DNA of 64,000 nucleotides, taken from assembly GCF_040654195.1 (NCBI RefSeq), contig NZ_JBFAHM010000006.1, forward strand, positions 248,001 to 312,000, read 5' to 3'. Source of the DNA: Hamadaea sp013361475. Lineage in GTDB: Bacteria; Actinomycetota; Actinomycetes; Mycobacteriales; Micromonosporaceae. Below are positions 1 through 8,392 of the stretch, in pieces (within the stretch, counting starts at the first letter, position 1; each line of letters starts with the position of its first letter). A program made the translations under genes and the position numbers. The notes under the pieces were generated by a model, which did not search any database, was not told where the DNA came from, and was given only the letters and a program-made list of their open reading frames with translations.

Positions 1-1
1 C

Positions 2-325
2 GACCCGGTCAGCCGGCAGGCCTGGCAACTGCTGTACGCCGCCCACGCCGACCTGGTCCTCAACGGTCACGATCACCACTACGAGCGGTTCGGCCCGCAG
101 AGCCCGACGGCGGCCGCCGACCCGTTCGGCCTCGTCGAGGTGCTCGGCGGCATGGGCGGGGCCTCGCCGTACGACATCGTCAACGTGCAGCCGAACAGCC
201 AGAAGCGCCTCTCCGGCACCTTCGGCGTGCTGAAGCTCTCGTTCACCGACACGACCTTCTCGTGGCAGTTGATCGGGACCGACGGCACGGTCAAGGACAC
301 CAGCCCGACGTACACCTGCCACTGA
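2..325 (+). CDS. Metallophosphoesterase, C-terminal part (gene cut by window edge)
   Basis: This is the last 107 codons of a gene that begins before the window. The visible protein contains LVLNGHDHHYERF near its start, the GHxHxYER metal-binding signature of the purple acid phosphatase/metallophosphoesterase fold. It ends in a beta-rich tail (FGVLKLSFTDTTFSWQLI) typical of secreted members of this family. The stop TGA shares its A with the ATG of the next gene, so the two are probably co-transcribed and translationally coupled. The N-terminus, and therefore any signal peptide, is not visible. The family is secure; the substrate is unknown. Confidence 0.85.
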   Translation, partial: DPVSRQAWQLLYAAHADLVLNGHDHHYERFGPQSPTAAADPFGLVEVLGGMGGASPYDIVNVQPNSQKRLSGTFGVLKLSFTDTTFSWQLIGTDGTVKDTSPTYTCH

Positions 326-1518
326 TGTACGTCACCGTCGACCGGGATCTCCCGGCACCGGGACGGCGTGCGCTGCGCGCCGTCCCGGCCACCGTGGTCG
401 CCCTCGGCGCGGTCAGCCTCGTCACCGACGTCTCGTCGGAGATGGTGACCGCGGTACTGCCGCTCTATCTCGCACTCACGCTCGGTCTCACCCCGCTGCA
501 GCTCGGCCTGGCCGACGCGCTGTCCTTCGGCGTCACGGCGGTGCTCCGGCCGATCGGCGGCCGGATCTCCGACCGGTGGCGGGCCAAGCCGGTCGCCGTC
601 TTCGGCTACGCGCTGTCCGCCGTCGCGAAGGTCGGCGTACTGGTCGCCGGGGCCGCGGTCGGGCCGCTGGCCGCGGCGATCGTCGCAGATCGCACCGGCA
701 AGGGCCTGCGTACCGCGCCCCGGGACGCCATGATCGCCCGAGCGGTGCCACCGGAACGGCAGGGGACGGCGTTCGGCGTCCATCGGGCGATGGACACGCT
801 GGGCGCGCTGCTCGGTCCGCTGGCCGCGCTCGCCGTCCTGGCCGCGACCGGCGGCTCGTATCGGGCGGTGTTCGGCGTGAGCTTCTGCGTCGCCGTGTTC
901 GGCGTCGGCGTACTGGTCCTGCATGTGCGCGACAGTCCACAGCGGATGGATGCGCCGCCGCCGATGTGGGCGGTCTTGCGTGACCGGTCGCTGCGGCGGG
1001 TCTGCCTGGCCGCCGCCGGGCTCGGGCTCTTCACCGTCAGCGACTTCTTCGTCTACCTAATGCTGCAACGCTCCGGCGCGGTGCCGATCCGGTACTTCCC
1101 GCTGCTGCCCCTCGGCACGGCCGCGGTCTACCTGCTGTTCGCGGTGCCGCTCGGCCGCCTGGCCGACACCCGCCGCGTCCGGGTCCTGCTCGGTGGGCAT
1201 CTCGCCCTGGTCGCCGCCACGCTTCTCCTGGCTGGTACGCCGAAAGCAGCGGCCGCGCTCGTCGGTGTGCTGGCCCTCCACGGGCTCTTCTACGCGGCCA
1301 CCGACGGCGTGCTCATGGCGCTGGCGGCTCCGCGGTTGCCCGCCGATGGGCGTACCACTGGATTGGCGGTGATCCAGACGGCGCAGGCGGCCGCGCGGTT
1401 CGTCTCCTCGCTCGCGGTCGGCGCGTTGTGGACCGCGTGGGGTGAGCGGACCGCGCTCCTGGTGATGGCGATCGGTCTGACAGCCGCGATCGCGGGCGCG
1501 GCCCGGGTGTTGCGATGA
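325..1518 (+). CDS. MFS transporter
   Basis: A 397-residue integral membrane protein with about 12 hydrophobic segments, the normal length for a major facilitator superfamily permease. The loop GGRISDRWR (about residues 78-86) is the MFS motif A between helices 2 and 3. DRTGKGLRTAPRDA (about 122-135) is a conserved motif of one actinobacterial and cyanobacterial MFS subfamily of unknown substrate. I place the start at the ATG overlapping the preceding stop (TGATG). The frame stays open further upstream, but that would overlap the phosphoesterase gene. The 3' end overlaps the next gene by ATGA, giving a three-gene operon. Direction of transport and substrate cannot be told. Confidence 0.88.
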   Translation: MYVTVDRDLPAPGRRALRAVPATVVALGAVSLVTDVSSEMVTAVLPLYLALTLGLTPLQLGLADALSFGVTAVLRPIGGRISDRWRAKPVAVFGYALSAVAKVGVLVAGAAVGPLAAAIVADRTGKGLRTAPRDAMIARAVPPERQGTAFGVHRAMDTLGALLGPLAALAVLAATGGSYRAVFGVSFCVAVFGVGVLVLHVRDSPQRMDAPPPMWAVLRDRSLRRVCLAAAGLGLFTVSDFFVYLMLQRSGAVPIRYFPLLPLGTAAVYLLFAVPLGRLADTRRVRVLLGGHLALVAATLLLAGTPKAAAALVGVLALHGLFYAATDGVLMALAAPRLPADGRTTGLAVIQTAQAAARFVSSLAVGALWTAWGERTALLVMAIGLTAAIAGAARVLR

Positions 1519-2468
1519 GGCGGGCCTGGCTGACGGCGGCGGTCGCGCTGGTGCTCGCGGGCGCGGCGACCGGTTACGCCGTGAGCGTCCGGCAGCCCGC
1601 CGCCCCCGCGACCGCTCCGGTGGCGCTGGCCGAGGACCGGATCTACTTCCGCGACTCGGCGGGCCGGGTCTCCTCGGTACGCACAACCGACCCGAGCGGC
1701 GACCGCGAGCCGCTCGGCCTGCGCTGCGACCGCTTCGCGGCCGCCGCGACCAGCGCGATCTGCCTGACCGGGGACGCGGGGGCGGGCCTGCCGACGACGA
1801 CCGCGCTGATCCTCGACCGCGACCTGCACGAGACCCGGCGGATCCACCTGGCCGGGATCCCGAGCCGGGCCCAGGTGTCTCGTAGCGGCCGGATGATCTC
1901 GTGGACCGTGTTCGTGACCGGCGACTCCTACCGGGCGAGCGGCTTCTCCACCTGGACCGGCATCCTGGACACCCGCACCGGGTACGCCGTCGTGAACATG
2001 GAGAACATCCATCTGTTCATCGATGGACGGCGGTACCACTCCCCCGACGTGAACTACTGGGGCGTCACGTTCGCCGCCGACGACACGACCTTCTACGCGA
2101 CGGCGTCGACCCGCGGCCGGACGTATCTCGTCCGAGGCGACTACGCACAATGGGAGGCGCATACCCTGACCACCGGCGTCGAATGCCCGTCGCTGTCGCC
2201 GGACGGCACTCGGATCGTCTACAAGCGACGCGACGACGCCGCCTCCGGAGCACCTTGGCGGCTGGCGGTCATGGAGCTGAGCAGCCTGCGGACGGTGACC
2301 CTGGCCGAGCCGCACGGCGTGGACGACCAGGCGGTCTGGCTCGATCCCGCGACGGTGGCGTACGCCCGCGGCGGCGCGATCTTCGCCGTCCCCGCCGACG
2401 GCACCGGTACGCCCCGCGAGCTGATCAGAGACGGGACGTCGCCGGTGCGGTTCCGAGCACCCGGGTGA
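1515..2468 (+). CDS. Exported TolB-like beta-propeller protein
   Basis: A 317-residue protein with an N-terminal hydrophobic segment (about residues 4-24, after MRR), read as a signal peptide or anchor. After it come repeated beta-strand blocks with phrases such as CPSLSPDGTRIVYKRR and AVWLDPATVAYARGGAIFAVPADG, characteristic of TolB/WD40-like propeller blades. It starts inside the stop of the MFS gene (ATGA) and is the last gene of that operon. Its last 44 bases overlap the convergent AMP-binding-like gene. It probably acts outside the membrane as a sensor or binding partner of the transporter, which is inference from position. Confidence 0.7.
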   Translation: MRRAWLTAAVALVLAGAATGYAVSVRQPAAPATAPVALAEDRIYFRDSAGRVSSVRTTDPSGDREPLGLRCDRFAAAATSAICLTGDAGAGLPTTTALILDRDLHETRRIHLAGIPSRAQVSRSGRMISWTVFVTGDSYRASGFSTWTGILDTRTGYAVVNMENIHLFIDGRRYHSPDVNYWGVTFAADDTTFYATASTRGRTYLVRGDYAQWEAHTLTTGVECPSLSPDGTRIVYKRRDDAASGAPWRLAVMELSSLRTVTLAEPHGVDDQAVWLDPATVAYARGGAIFAVPADGTGTPRELIRDGTSPVRFRAPG

Positions 2469-3135
2469 TCCCCTCGGCCTCGACCCGGCTCGCGACCAGG
2501 GCCGGGTCGAGGTTCGCACACAGGACGACGGACGCGCCGACCGTCATCGGGGCCAGTAGCCACTTCACCGGATGGTCGTGCTCGGCCGCGTCGATCAGCA
2601 CCCGGTCGCCCGGCCGGACGCCCATCGCCTCCGCCGTGCCCCGGGCCAGTTCCTCCCACGCCCCGTAGGTCGTCCCGTCGACGCTCGCGGCGTCGCTGCC
2701 GAGGATCTCCTGATAGGCCGGCGTCACCGCGTCGCGCTGCTCGGCCAGCGCGACGAAGTCGAGGTAGCCCTCCGGAACCGCTTCGCCGACGTCGCCGACG
2801 GCGAAGCGCCAGTTCGCGTCGGGCACGTCCTCGAGGATGCTGCGGATGCGGTCCGGCGAGGCGAACACGACGTCATAGGGGCCGCCGGGCTCACCGAGCC
2901 CGGCGGTCGCGTACCCGCGATAGTCCACGCTGATCCCGGCCGACCAGGTTCCGAGCAGCACGACGGCGGTCAGCCAGTGCGGCGGGAGCAGTACGCCCGC
3001 CCGGTCGCCCTTACGCAGCCGGCACTCGCCGGTGAGCAGATCCGCCGTACGCGCGGCCCAGACCCCGAGGTCGGCGGCCGACAGCGAGATCCGCTCACCG
3101 GACTGGTCGTCGTAGTACGTCAGCACGTCAGACAT
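2425..3135 (-). CDS. TIGR03089 family protein (acyl-CoA synthetase-like N-terminal fragment fold)
   Basis: A 236-residue protein resembling the N-terminal half of AMP-binding acyl-CoA synthetases: WAARTADLLTGECRLRKGDRAGVLLPPHWLTAVV matches their substrate-entry region (cited here as positions about 27-60). It lacks the P-loop-like adenylation motif and the C-terminal lid. That is the pattern of the actinobacterial TIGR03089 family, which is close to this length, so it does not look truncated. The ATG at 3135 follows the ABC permease stop by 7 nt, so it may be read through from the ABC operon. Enzymatic activity is doubtful and the function unknown. Confidence 0.75.
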   Translation of the reverse strand: MSDVLTYYDDQSGERISLSAADLGVWAARTADLLTGECRLRKGDRAGVLLPPHWLTAVVLLGTWSAGISVDYRGYATAGLGEPGGPYDVVFASPDRIRSILEDVPDANWRFAVGDVGEAVPEGYLDFVALAEQRDAVTPAYQEILGSDAASVDGTTYGAWEELARGTAEAMGVRPGDRVLIDAAEHDHPVKWLLAPMTVGASVVLCANLDPALVASRVEAEGITRVLGTAPATSRL

Positions 3136-3142
3136 CGTCCCA

Positions 3143-4210
3143 CTAGACGTCGTCCCACTTGAAGAGCAGGGCGGCCGCGCCGGTCACCACCACGGTGAAG
3201 CCGAGCAGGATGCCGATCGCGGGCAGCGTCACCGAGGGCGACTGGCCCCGGACCATCACGTCCTGCATCGAGGTGACCAGGTGCTTGAGCGGCAGGAAGT
3301 TCGACACCGTCTTCAGCCAGCCGGGCGCGCTGTCGAGGGGGAAGAACGAGCCCGACAGGAAGGCCATCGGCAGCACGATCAGGTTGGCGATGGCGCTGGC
3401 CGCCTCGGGCGTCTTGGACACCGCGCCGGCGAGCAGGCCGATCGAGAGGAAGGCCAGGGTGCCCGCGATCATGATGGGAATGAACGCCCACCAGTAGGAC
3501 GACAGTTGTAAGCCGAAGGCCGGTAGCAGGGCGACCCCGATGAAGATCGCCGACTGCAGCAGTGCGATGCCGATGCTGACGCCGACCCGGGCGGTCACGA
3601 TGGAGCCGACCGAGACCGGCGAGAGGCGCAGCCGCCGCAGGATCTTCTTCTGCCGCCAGGACACCAGCGTCAAGGCCGCCCCGAAGGTCGCGCCGCTGGC
3701 GATCGCCCAGCCGAGCAGGCCCGGCGTCATGTACTGGATCGTCTTCATCGACTTGTCCTCGACCGGCTCGGCCGACAAGGACAGCGGGGGCGTCGTGACC
3801 CCGGCCATGGCCAGGTTGCCCTGCTGGACGATGCTCTCCATGATCCCGCGTACGGTCGCCGCCTTGACCTGGTCGGCCGCCGAGTAGTGCACGACGACCT
3901 TCCCGCCCTGCTGCTCGATGGCAGCGTCGGAGTCGCCGGCGCGAACCTTCTCCAGCGCGGTGGCCAGGTCGTCGGTCTTCGTGATCTTGAGGACTTGATC
4001 CAGGTCGGCACGACCCTCGGCCGGGATCTGATCCAGCACCGCGACCGAGCCGACCTGGAGCACGTCGGTCTTCGACGTCCCGGCGTCCTTGAACAGCGCG
4101 CCGAAGACGATGAGGAACATCAGCGGGAACAGGATGGTGAAGAAGGTGGCGGTCTTGTCGCGCACGAAGCCGAGCGCCATCGCCTTGGACAGGCTGACGA
4201 AACTGGTCAC
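3143..4210 (-). CDS. ABC-2 type transporter permease
   Basis: A 355-residue permease. An N-terminal membrane helix (MALGFVRDKTATFFTILFPLMFLIVFGALF region) is followed by a large extracytoplasmic loop of about 150 residues and then five more hydrophobic segments. This is the architecture of ABC-2 export permeases (YhgE/DrrB-like). I choose the GTG at 4210, which overlaps the TGA of the ATPase gene (GTGA). The longer open frame to 4906 lies inside the ATPase gene and is rejected. With the ATPase it should form an exporter for a lipid, drug or cell-wall compound; the substrate is not predictable. Confidence 0.9.
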   Translation of the reverse strand: MTSFVSLSKAMALGFVRDKTATFFTILFPLMFLIVFGALFKDAGTSKTDVLQVGSVAVLDQIPAEGRADLDQVLKITKTDDLATALEKVRAGDSDAAIEQQGGKVVVHYSAADQVKAATVRGIMESIVQQGNLAMAGVTTPPLSLSAEPVEDKSMKTIQYMTPGLLGWAIASGATFGAALTLVSWRQKKILRRLRLSPVSVGSIVTARVGVSIGIALLQSAIFIGVALLPAFGLQLSSYWWAFIPIMIAGTLAFLSIGLLAGAVSKTPEAASAIANLIVLPMAFLSGSFFPLDSAPGWLKTVSNFLPLKHLVTSMQDVMVRGQSPSVTLPAIGILLGFTVVVTGAAALLFKWDDV

Positions 4211-5112
4211 GCGCGGTACTCCCGTCCGGTCAGGTTGAGGAAGACGTCTTCGAGGGTCGCGCCGCGTACCGAGAGCCCGCGGAGAGCGTCGCGCTCGGCG
4301 AGCGCCGCGAGGATCGGGGCCGGCTGCCGGGTGGCGAAGGTCAGCGAGACGCCGTCGTCGTCCAGATCGGCGCCGTTCGCCAGCGCCTGGGCGTCGACCA
4401 GGGAGATCGTGCCGCTCTCGATGGCGATCCGGGTCGGCGCGTCCAGCTCGCGTACCAGCACCGCGGGCGGGCCTGATTGGAGGATCTGGCCGTGGTCCAT
4501 GATGGCGACCCGGTCGCAGAGCGACTCGGCCTCGTCCAGATAGTGCGTCGTCAGCACGACCGTGCGGCCCTGCTGATTGATGTCGCGCAGGACGTCCCAC
4601 AGATTGCGGCGCGCCTGCGGATCCAGGCCCGACGTCGGCTCGTCGAGGAACACCACGTCCGGACCGTGGGCCAGCGCGCAGGCGATCGACAGCCGCTGCT
4701 GCTGCCCGCCCGACAACTTCTCGTGCCGGAGGTCGCCCATGTCCTCCAGACCCACGATCGCCAGCCACTCGTCGGCCTGCTTCGCCGATACGCCGTACAG
4801 CGAGGCGAAGGTCCGGATCTGCTCGCGTGCGGTGAGCCGCTCGAAGAACGCGCTCGCCTGCAGCTGTACGCCGATGCGCGGCAACAGCTTCGGATTGCGC
4901 GGCCACGGGCTCTCGCCGAGGACGGCGATCCGGCCCGAGTCCGGCTCCCGGAGACCCTCGATCATCTCCAGAGTGGTGGTCTTGCCAGCGCCGTTCGGGC
5001 CGAGGATGCCGAAGAACTCGCCGGACCGGACCTCGAACGAGACCCCGTCGACGGCCTTCACCTCGCCGTACGCCTTTCGCAGGTCGCTGACCTCGATGGT
5101 GGGTGTTGACAT
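4207..5112 (-). CDS. ABC transporter ATP-binding protein
   Basis: A 301-residue ATPase of the DrrA/NodI-type export family. Visible motifs in order: Walker A GPNGAGKTT (about residues 42-50), Q-loop in GVQLQAS, signature LSGGQQQRLSIA, Walker B VVFLDEPTSGLDP and H-loop VLTTHYLDEAE. The C-terminal 80 residues form the small extension seen in drug-exporting members. The ATG at 5112 fits the family start; upstream frame has no homology. It overlaps the permease by 4 nt and is divergent from the VOC gene across only 48 bp, so their promoters must be interleaved. Confidence 0.92.
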   Translation of the reverse strand: MSTPTIEVSDLRKAYGEVKAVDGVSFEVRSGEFFGILGPNGAGKTTTLEMIEGLREPDSGRIAVLGESPWPRNPKLLPRIGVQLQASAFFERLTAREQIRTFASLYGVSAKQADEWLAIVGLEDMGDLRHEKLSGGQQQRLSIACALAHGPDVVFLDEPTSGLDPQARRNLWDVLRDINQQGRTVVLTTHYLDEAESLCDRVAIMDHGQILQSGPPAVLVRELDAPTRIAIESGTISLVDAQALANGADLDDDGVSLTFATRQPAPILAALAERDALRGLSVRGATLEDVFLNLTGREYRA

Positions 5113-5160
5113 GCGGTGCACTCTAACGACCATCGGCAACTCGGTTTCTATGCTGTCACG

Positions 5161-5568
5161 ATGCATGTCGAGTTGATCACGATCATCGTCGCGGAGTACG
5201 ACGCGGCCATCCGCTTTTTCGTGGACGTCCTCGGTTTCGACCTCGTCGAAGACGTCCCGTCGACCACAAACGACGGTCGGCCGAAGCGCTGGGTCGTGGT
5301 ACGCCCGCCGGGCGCGCGTACGGGTATCCTGCTCGCCCAGGCCGACGGCGAACGACAGTCCGCCGCCGTGGGCGATCAGGTCGCCGGGCGCGTGGGGTTC
5401 TTCCTGCGCGTCGACGACTTCGACTCGGCGTACGCCCACATGACGGCCGCCGGCGTCGAGTTCCTCACGCAGCCACGCGACGAGGCGTACGGGCGCGTCG
5501 CGGTGTTCCGTGACATCGCCGGGAACAAGTGGGACCTGCTCGGCCCTAGTTCCCCGAACGAAGGGTGA
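5161..5568 (+). CDS. VOC family (glyoxalase/bleomycin-resistance fold) protein
   Basis: A 135-residue single-domain vicinal-oxygen-chelate protein with two beta-alpha-beta-beta-beta modules. It begins HVELITIIVAEYDAAIRFFVDVLGFD and ends VAVFRDIAGNKWDLLGP, both diagnostic of glyoxalase/extradiol-dioxygenase-fold proteins. Candidate metal ligands are His2 and the glutamate or aspartate residues of the strands. A hexamer TATGCT lies 6 nt before the ATG, compatible with a -10 element and a leaderless start. Its 3' end overlaps the convergent phosphoesterase by 23 nt. The substrate is unknown. Confidence 0.85.
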   Translation: MHVELITIIVAEYDAAIRFFVDVLGFDLVEDVPSTTNDGRPKRWVVVRPPGARTGILLAQADGERQSAAVGDQVAGRVGFFLRVDDFDSAYAHMTAAGVEFLTQPRDEAYGRVAVFRDIAGNKWDLLGPSSPNEG

Positions 5569-6718
5569 GCAGAGTGATCTCGCTCGGCGCGAACACCCGG
5601 AACGGCGGCCCCCAGAAGCCGGTGCCCCGGCTGGTGTAGAGCTGCGTACGCTCGCCGTGCCGGCTCAGCCCGGCGACCGCGGGCTGGTCGACCCGGACGA
5701 GGTAGTGGAACGGCCAGATCTGGCCGCCGTGGGTGTGGCCCGACAGCTGCAGATCGACGCCGTGCTCGACGGCGTGCCGGATCTGCTTGGGCTGGTGCGC
5801 GAGCAGCAGCACCGGCAGCGCCGGGTCGGCCCCGGTCAGGGCGGCGCCGAGGTCCTCGCCATGGCCGGGCAGCCCGGAGCCGGCGGCGGTGACGTCGTCC
5901 ACGCCCGCGACGACGAGCCGGTCACCGCCCCGTTCGACGACGACATGCCGGTTGCGCAGGGCCTCCCAGCCCAGCTCCCGCATCCGTTCGACCCAGCCTT
6001 GGGCCTGGCTGTAGTACTCGTGGTTGCCGGTGACGTAAGTCCGGGCGAGCGCGGCGCGAATCCGGCCCAGCGGCTCAGACTGCTCCCGCCGCGCCTCGGC
6101 GGTGCCGTCGGCGATGTCGCCGGTGTGGCAGACGACGTCCGGCTCCAGCGCGTTGACGGCGTCGGTGACCTTGGCCGACCAGCGTGCCCGGTTGATCGGG
6201 CCGTAGTGGGTGTCGGTGATCAAGACGACCCGGGTCCCGTCGAAACCGGCGCCGAGCCGCGGAATCGTCACGTCGACGCGGCGCACCCGGGGCACCCGCA
6301 TCGCTTCGGCGTAGCCGTAGAGGAGGAGCAGGAGCGAGACGGCCGCGACCGACCCGGCCGCCAGCCGTGCGCCCACCTGGCCGTCGATCCCACCGAGCGC
6401 CAGCGCCCCGCGCAGCAGCGTCCCGAGGACGGACCAGGTGAAGAGCACCCAGATCACGCCGAGCATGACGTCGCCGGCGCGGGCGGCCCAGTCGCGGCCC
6501 CGGCCGTGCCCGAGGAACATGAAGCCGGGGAACGCCGCGAGCGCGACGACGAAGACGACGCTGCCCAGCACCTCGACCGGAGTCGACCAGCCGGGCGCGG
6601 CGATCAGGGTCCACCACGGTACGCCGAACAACAGCGCCAGCACGACGACCAGCGCCGATACGAAGAAGAGGGCGCGCGAGGACCGGCGGGGCTCGACGGC
6701 GGCTTCGCCTGCGGTCAT
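5546..6718 (-). CDS. Membrane-anchored metallophosphoesterase (YkuE/YaeI-like)
   Basis: A 390-residue protein with four hydrophobic helices in the first ~150 residues and a calcineurin-like phosphoesterase domain after that. The five metal-site motifs are all present: LITDTHYGP, GDIADG, GNHEYY, LLLAHQP and LSGHTHGGQIW. The whole resembles the YkuE/YaeI group that acts at the membrane, possibly on lipid A-like or UDP-lipid substrates elsewhere; the actinobacterial substrate is unknown. The ATG at 6718 has AGGAG eight bases upstream. Confidence 0.88.
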   Translation of the reverse strand: MTAGEAAVEPRRSSRALFFVSALVVVLALLFGVPWWTLIAAPGWSTPVEVLGSVVFVVALAAFPGFMFLGHGRGRDWAARAGDVMLGVIWVLFTWSVLGTLLRGALALGGIDGQVGARLAAGSVAAVSLLLLLYGYAEAMRVPRVRRVDVTIPRLGAGFDGTRVVLITDTHYGPINRARWSAKVTDAVNALEPDVVCHTGDIADGTAEARREQSEPLGRIRAALARTYVTGNHEYYSQAQGWVERMRELGWEALRNRHVVVERGGDRLVVAGVDDVTAAGSGLPGHGEDLGAALTGADPALPVLLLAHQPKQIRHAVEHGVDLQLSGHTHGGQIWPFHYLVRVDQPAVAGLSRHGERTQLYTSRGTGFWGPPFRVFAPSEITLLTLRSGN

Positions 6719-6791
6719 GAGGGCAGCTCCTTAGCGATCAGTTCCCTCGATTGTGGCCGCGTTCGGCGCGATCGCCCACCTGCCGGGCGAA

Positions 6792-6820
6792 AGCGCGGAC
6801 GGGATTCGCCCGTCCGCGCT
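6792..6820 (-). terminator. Strong hairpin terminator after the SH3-like gene
   Basis: A perfect 12-bp inverted repeat (AGCGCGGACGGG / CCCGTCCGCGCT) with a 5-nt ATTCG loop, 15 nt beyond the stop of the minus-strand gene at 6835. There is no U-tract, as is usual for high-GC actinobacterial terminators. Confidence 0.7.
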
Positions 6821-6834
6821 CTCGGCGGGACGGA

Positions 6835-7188
6835 CTAGCAGCGGTAGGGGCTGCCGTTGTTCTTCAGGTGGTTGTCCCAGATCCAGCCGGAGAGGTCCCG
6901 GCCCTTCACCTTGACGTGGGTCCACGTGTTGCCGTAGCTGTTCGTGACGAAGCAGTGGTAGTTGAGCGCCGTCGACGTCGGCAGCGTCGTGATGGCCGAG
7001 CAGTCCTCGTACGGGCCCGTACGCAACGGCGCGGACTCCTCGGTGTACTCGTTCGCGTCCGCGGGGTCCTTGTCAGACCACGAGTGGGTGCTACAGGCGG
7101 CGGCAGCCGGCGAGCTCACGGCGAACACGACTGCCGTGACGACGGCGGGCACCACGGCCAGGGTGGCGCCGAGCTTTCTTCCGAGCAT
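6835..7188 (-). CDS. Small secreted SH3-like protein
   Basis: A 117-residue protein with a clear Sec signal peptide (MLGRKLGATLAVVPAVV..., cleavage probably after SSPAAA around residue 31). The mature part of about 85 residues has four cysteines and a C-terminal segment NTWTHVKVKGRDLSGWIWDNHL that reads like a bacterial SH3 domain. Two disulfides are likely after export. The ATG at 7188 is preceded by GAGGAGGAT, an excellent ribosome site. The upstream region carries three direct repeats (7240-7266). Function is unknown; cell-wall binding is plausible. Confidence 0.75.
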   Translation of the reverse strand: MLGRKLGATLAVVPAVVTAVVFAVSSPAAAACSTHSWSDKDPADANEYTEESAPLRTGPYEDCSAITTLPTSTALNYHCFVTNSYGNTWTHVKVKGRDLSGWIWDNHLKNNGSPYRC

Positions 7189-7239
7189 CGATCCTCCTCG
7201 TCGGTGTGGGCGATCACCGACAACGCTCGCAGCCCGGAG

Positions 7240-7266
7240 TACATACCACCTACATGAGGCATACAT
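7240..7266. promoter_or_regulatory. Three TACAT direct repeats at 11-bp period
   Basis: TACAT occurs at 7240, 7251 and 7262, each exactly 11 bp apart, in the AT-richest part of the gap before the small secreted protein gene. One turn of spacing places the repeats on one DNA face. TATGTA on the minus strand (7245 to 7240) could serve as a -10 element. Role unproven. Confidence 0.4.
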
Positions 7267-7300
7267 ATGCGCATGCGCGATGTTGGCACCGCAGCGCGAG

Positions 7301-8392
7301 TCAGGGCGATACCGCCAGGACCAGGTACGCGGCCAGGATCGACAGGTGCACGCCGCCCTGCAGGGGAGTCGCCCGGCCGGGGATGACGGTGAGCGTCCCG
7401 ACGATGACGGTCAAGGCGAGCAGCACGATGTGCGTCGAGCCGAGCCCGAGCACCAGCCGGTCGTTCAGCCAGAACGACGCGACCGCGACCGCCGGGATGG
7501 TCAGCCCGATGCTGGCCATCGCCGAGCCGAGGGCCAGGTTGAGGCTGGTCTGTACGCGGTCCCGCCGGGCCGCCCGGACGGCGGCGATGCTTTCGGGCAG
7601 CAGGACGAGCATGGCGATGACGACGCCCACCACCGAGGCGGGCAGGCCTGCCTGGGCGACGCCGGATTCGATCGCGGGCGAGATGGACTTCGCCAGGCCG
7701 ACCACGGCCACCAGGGCGACCAGCAGCAGACCGAGGCTCAGCCAGGTCTGCCGGACCGAGGGCGGATCGGCGTGCGTCTCCTCGTCGATGACCTCGCCCT
7801 TGGAGGTGATCGGCAGGAAGTAGTCCCGGTGCCGGACCGTCTGCGTCGTGACGAACAGGGCGTACAGGAGAAGGGCCGACACCGCGGCGAAGACGAGCTG
7901 CGGCGTCGAGAACTGCGGGCCGGGGGCGCTGGTGGTGAAGGTCGGCTCGACCAGGCTCAGGGTGGCGACGGTCGCGACGCTGGCCAGGGCGGCGCCGGTG
8001 CCCTCGGGGTTGAAGACCGCGACCCGCCGCCGCAGTGCCCCGACGAGCAGGCAGAGCCCGAAGATGCCGTTGCAGGTGATCATCACCGCGGCGAACACGG
8101 TGTCGCGGGCCAACGCGGCGTTCTTCTCGCCGCCCCCGATCATCAGGGACACGATCAGCCCGACCTCGATGATCGTCACCGCCACGGCCAGGACGAGCGA
8201 CCCGAACGGCTCGCCCACCCGGTGCGCGATCACCTCGGCGTGGTGCACCGCGGCGAGCACGGCTCCGGCCAGCACCAGCGCGGCCACGGCGACGGCGAAC
8301 GGCGGCAGATCGCGGTGCCACACCCCCGCCAGGACGACGATCGCCAGCGGGGGCATGACGAGCGTCCAGTACTCCATCAGCCGGGTGAACAT
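7301..8392 (-). CDS. Ca2+/H+ antiporter (ChaA-like ionic transporter)
   Basis: A 363-residue protein with about 11 membrane segments in two homologous halves. The CaCA-family alpha repeats are visible: GSLVLAVAVTIIEVGLIVSLM (first half, positions about 64-84) and VIAMLVLLPESIAAVRAA...SLNLALGSAMASIGLTIP in the second, each with the acidic residue (E78-region and LPES) that binds the cation. Length matches ChaA. The start at 8392 overlaps the end of the TetR gene by 16 nt, so both are on one transcript. The TetR may therefore control cation export as well as the divergent hydrolase. Confidence 0.88.
   Translation of the reverse strand: MFTRLMEYWTLVMPPLAIVVLAGVWHRDLPPFAVAVAALVLAGAVLAAVHHAEVIAHRVGEPFGSLVLAVAVTIIEVGLIVSLMIGGGEKNAALARDTVFAAVMITCNGIFGLCLLVGALRRRVAVFNPEGTGAALASVATVATLSLVEPTFTTSAPGPQFSTPQLVFAAVSALLLYALFVTTQTVRHRDYFLPITSKGEVIDEETHADPPSVRQTWLSLGLLLVALVAVVGLAKSISPAIESGVAQAGLPASVVGVVIAMLVLLPESIAAVRAARRDRVQTSLNLALGSAMASIGLTIPAVAVASFWLNDRLVLGLGSTHIVLLALTVIVGTLTVIPGRATPLQGGVHLSILAAYLVLAVSP

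Noticed and set aside
2425..2468. Frameshift between the propeller gene and the AMP-binding-like gene because of their 44-bp overlap
   Set aside because: Both proteins look complete, and convergent overlaps of this size recur in the window (12109/13038 and 48293/48838).
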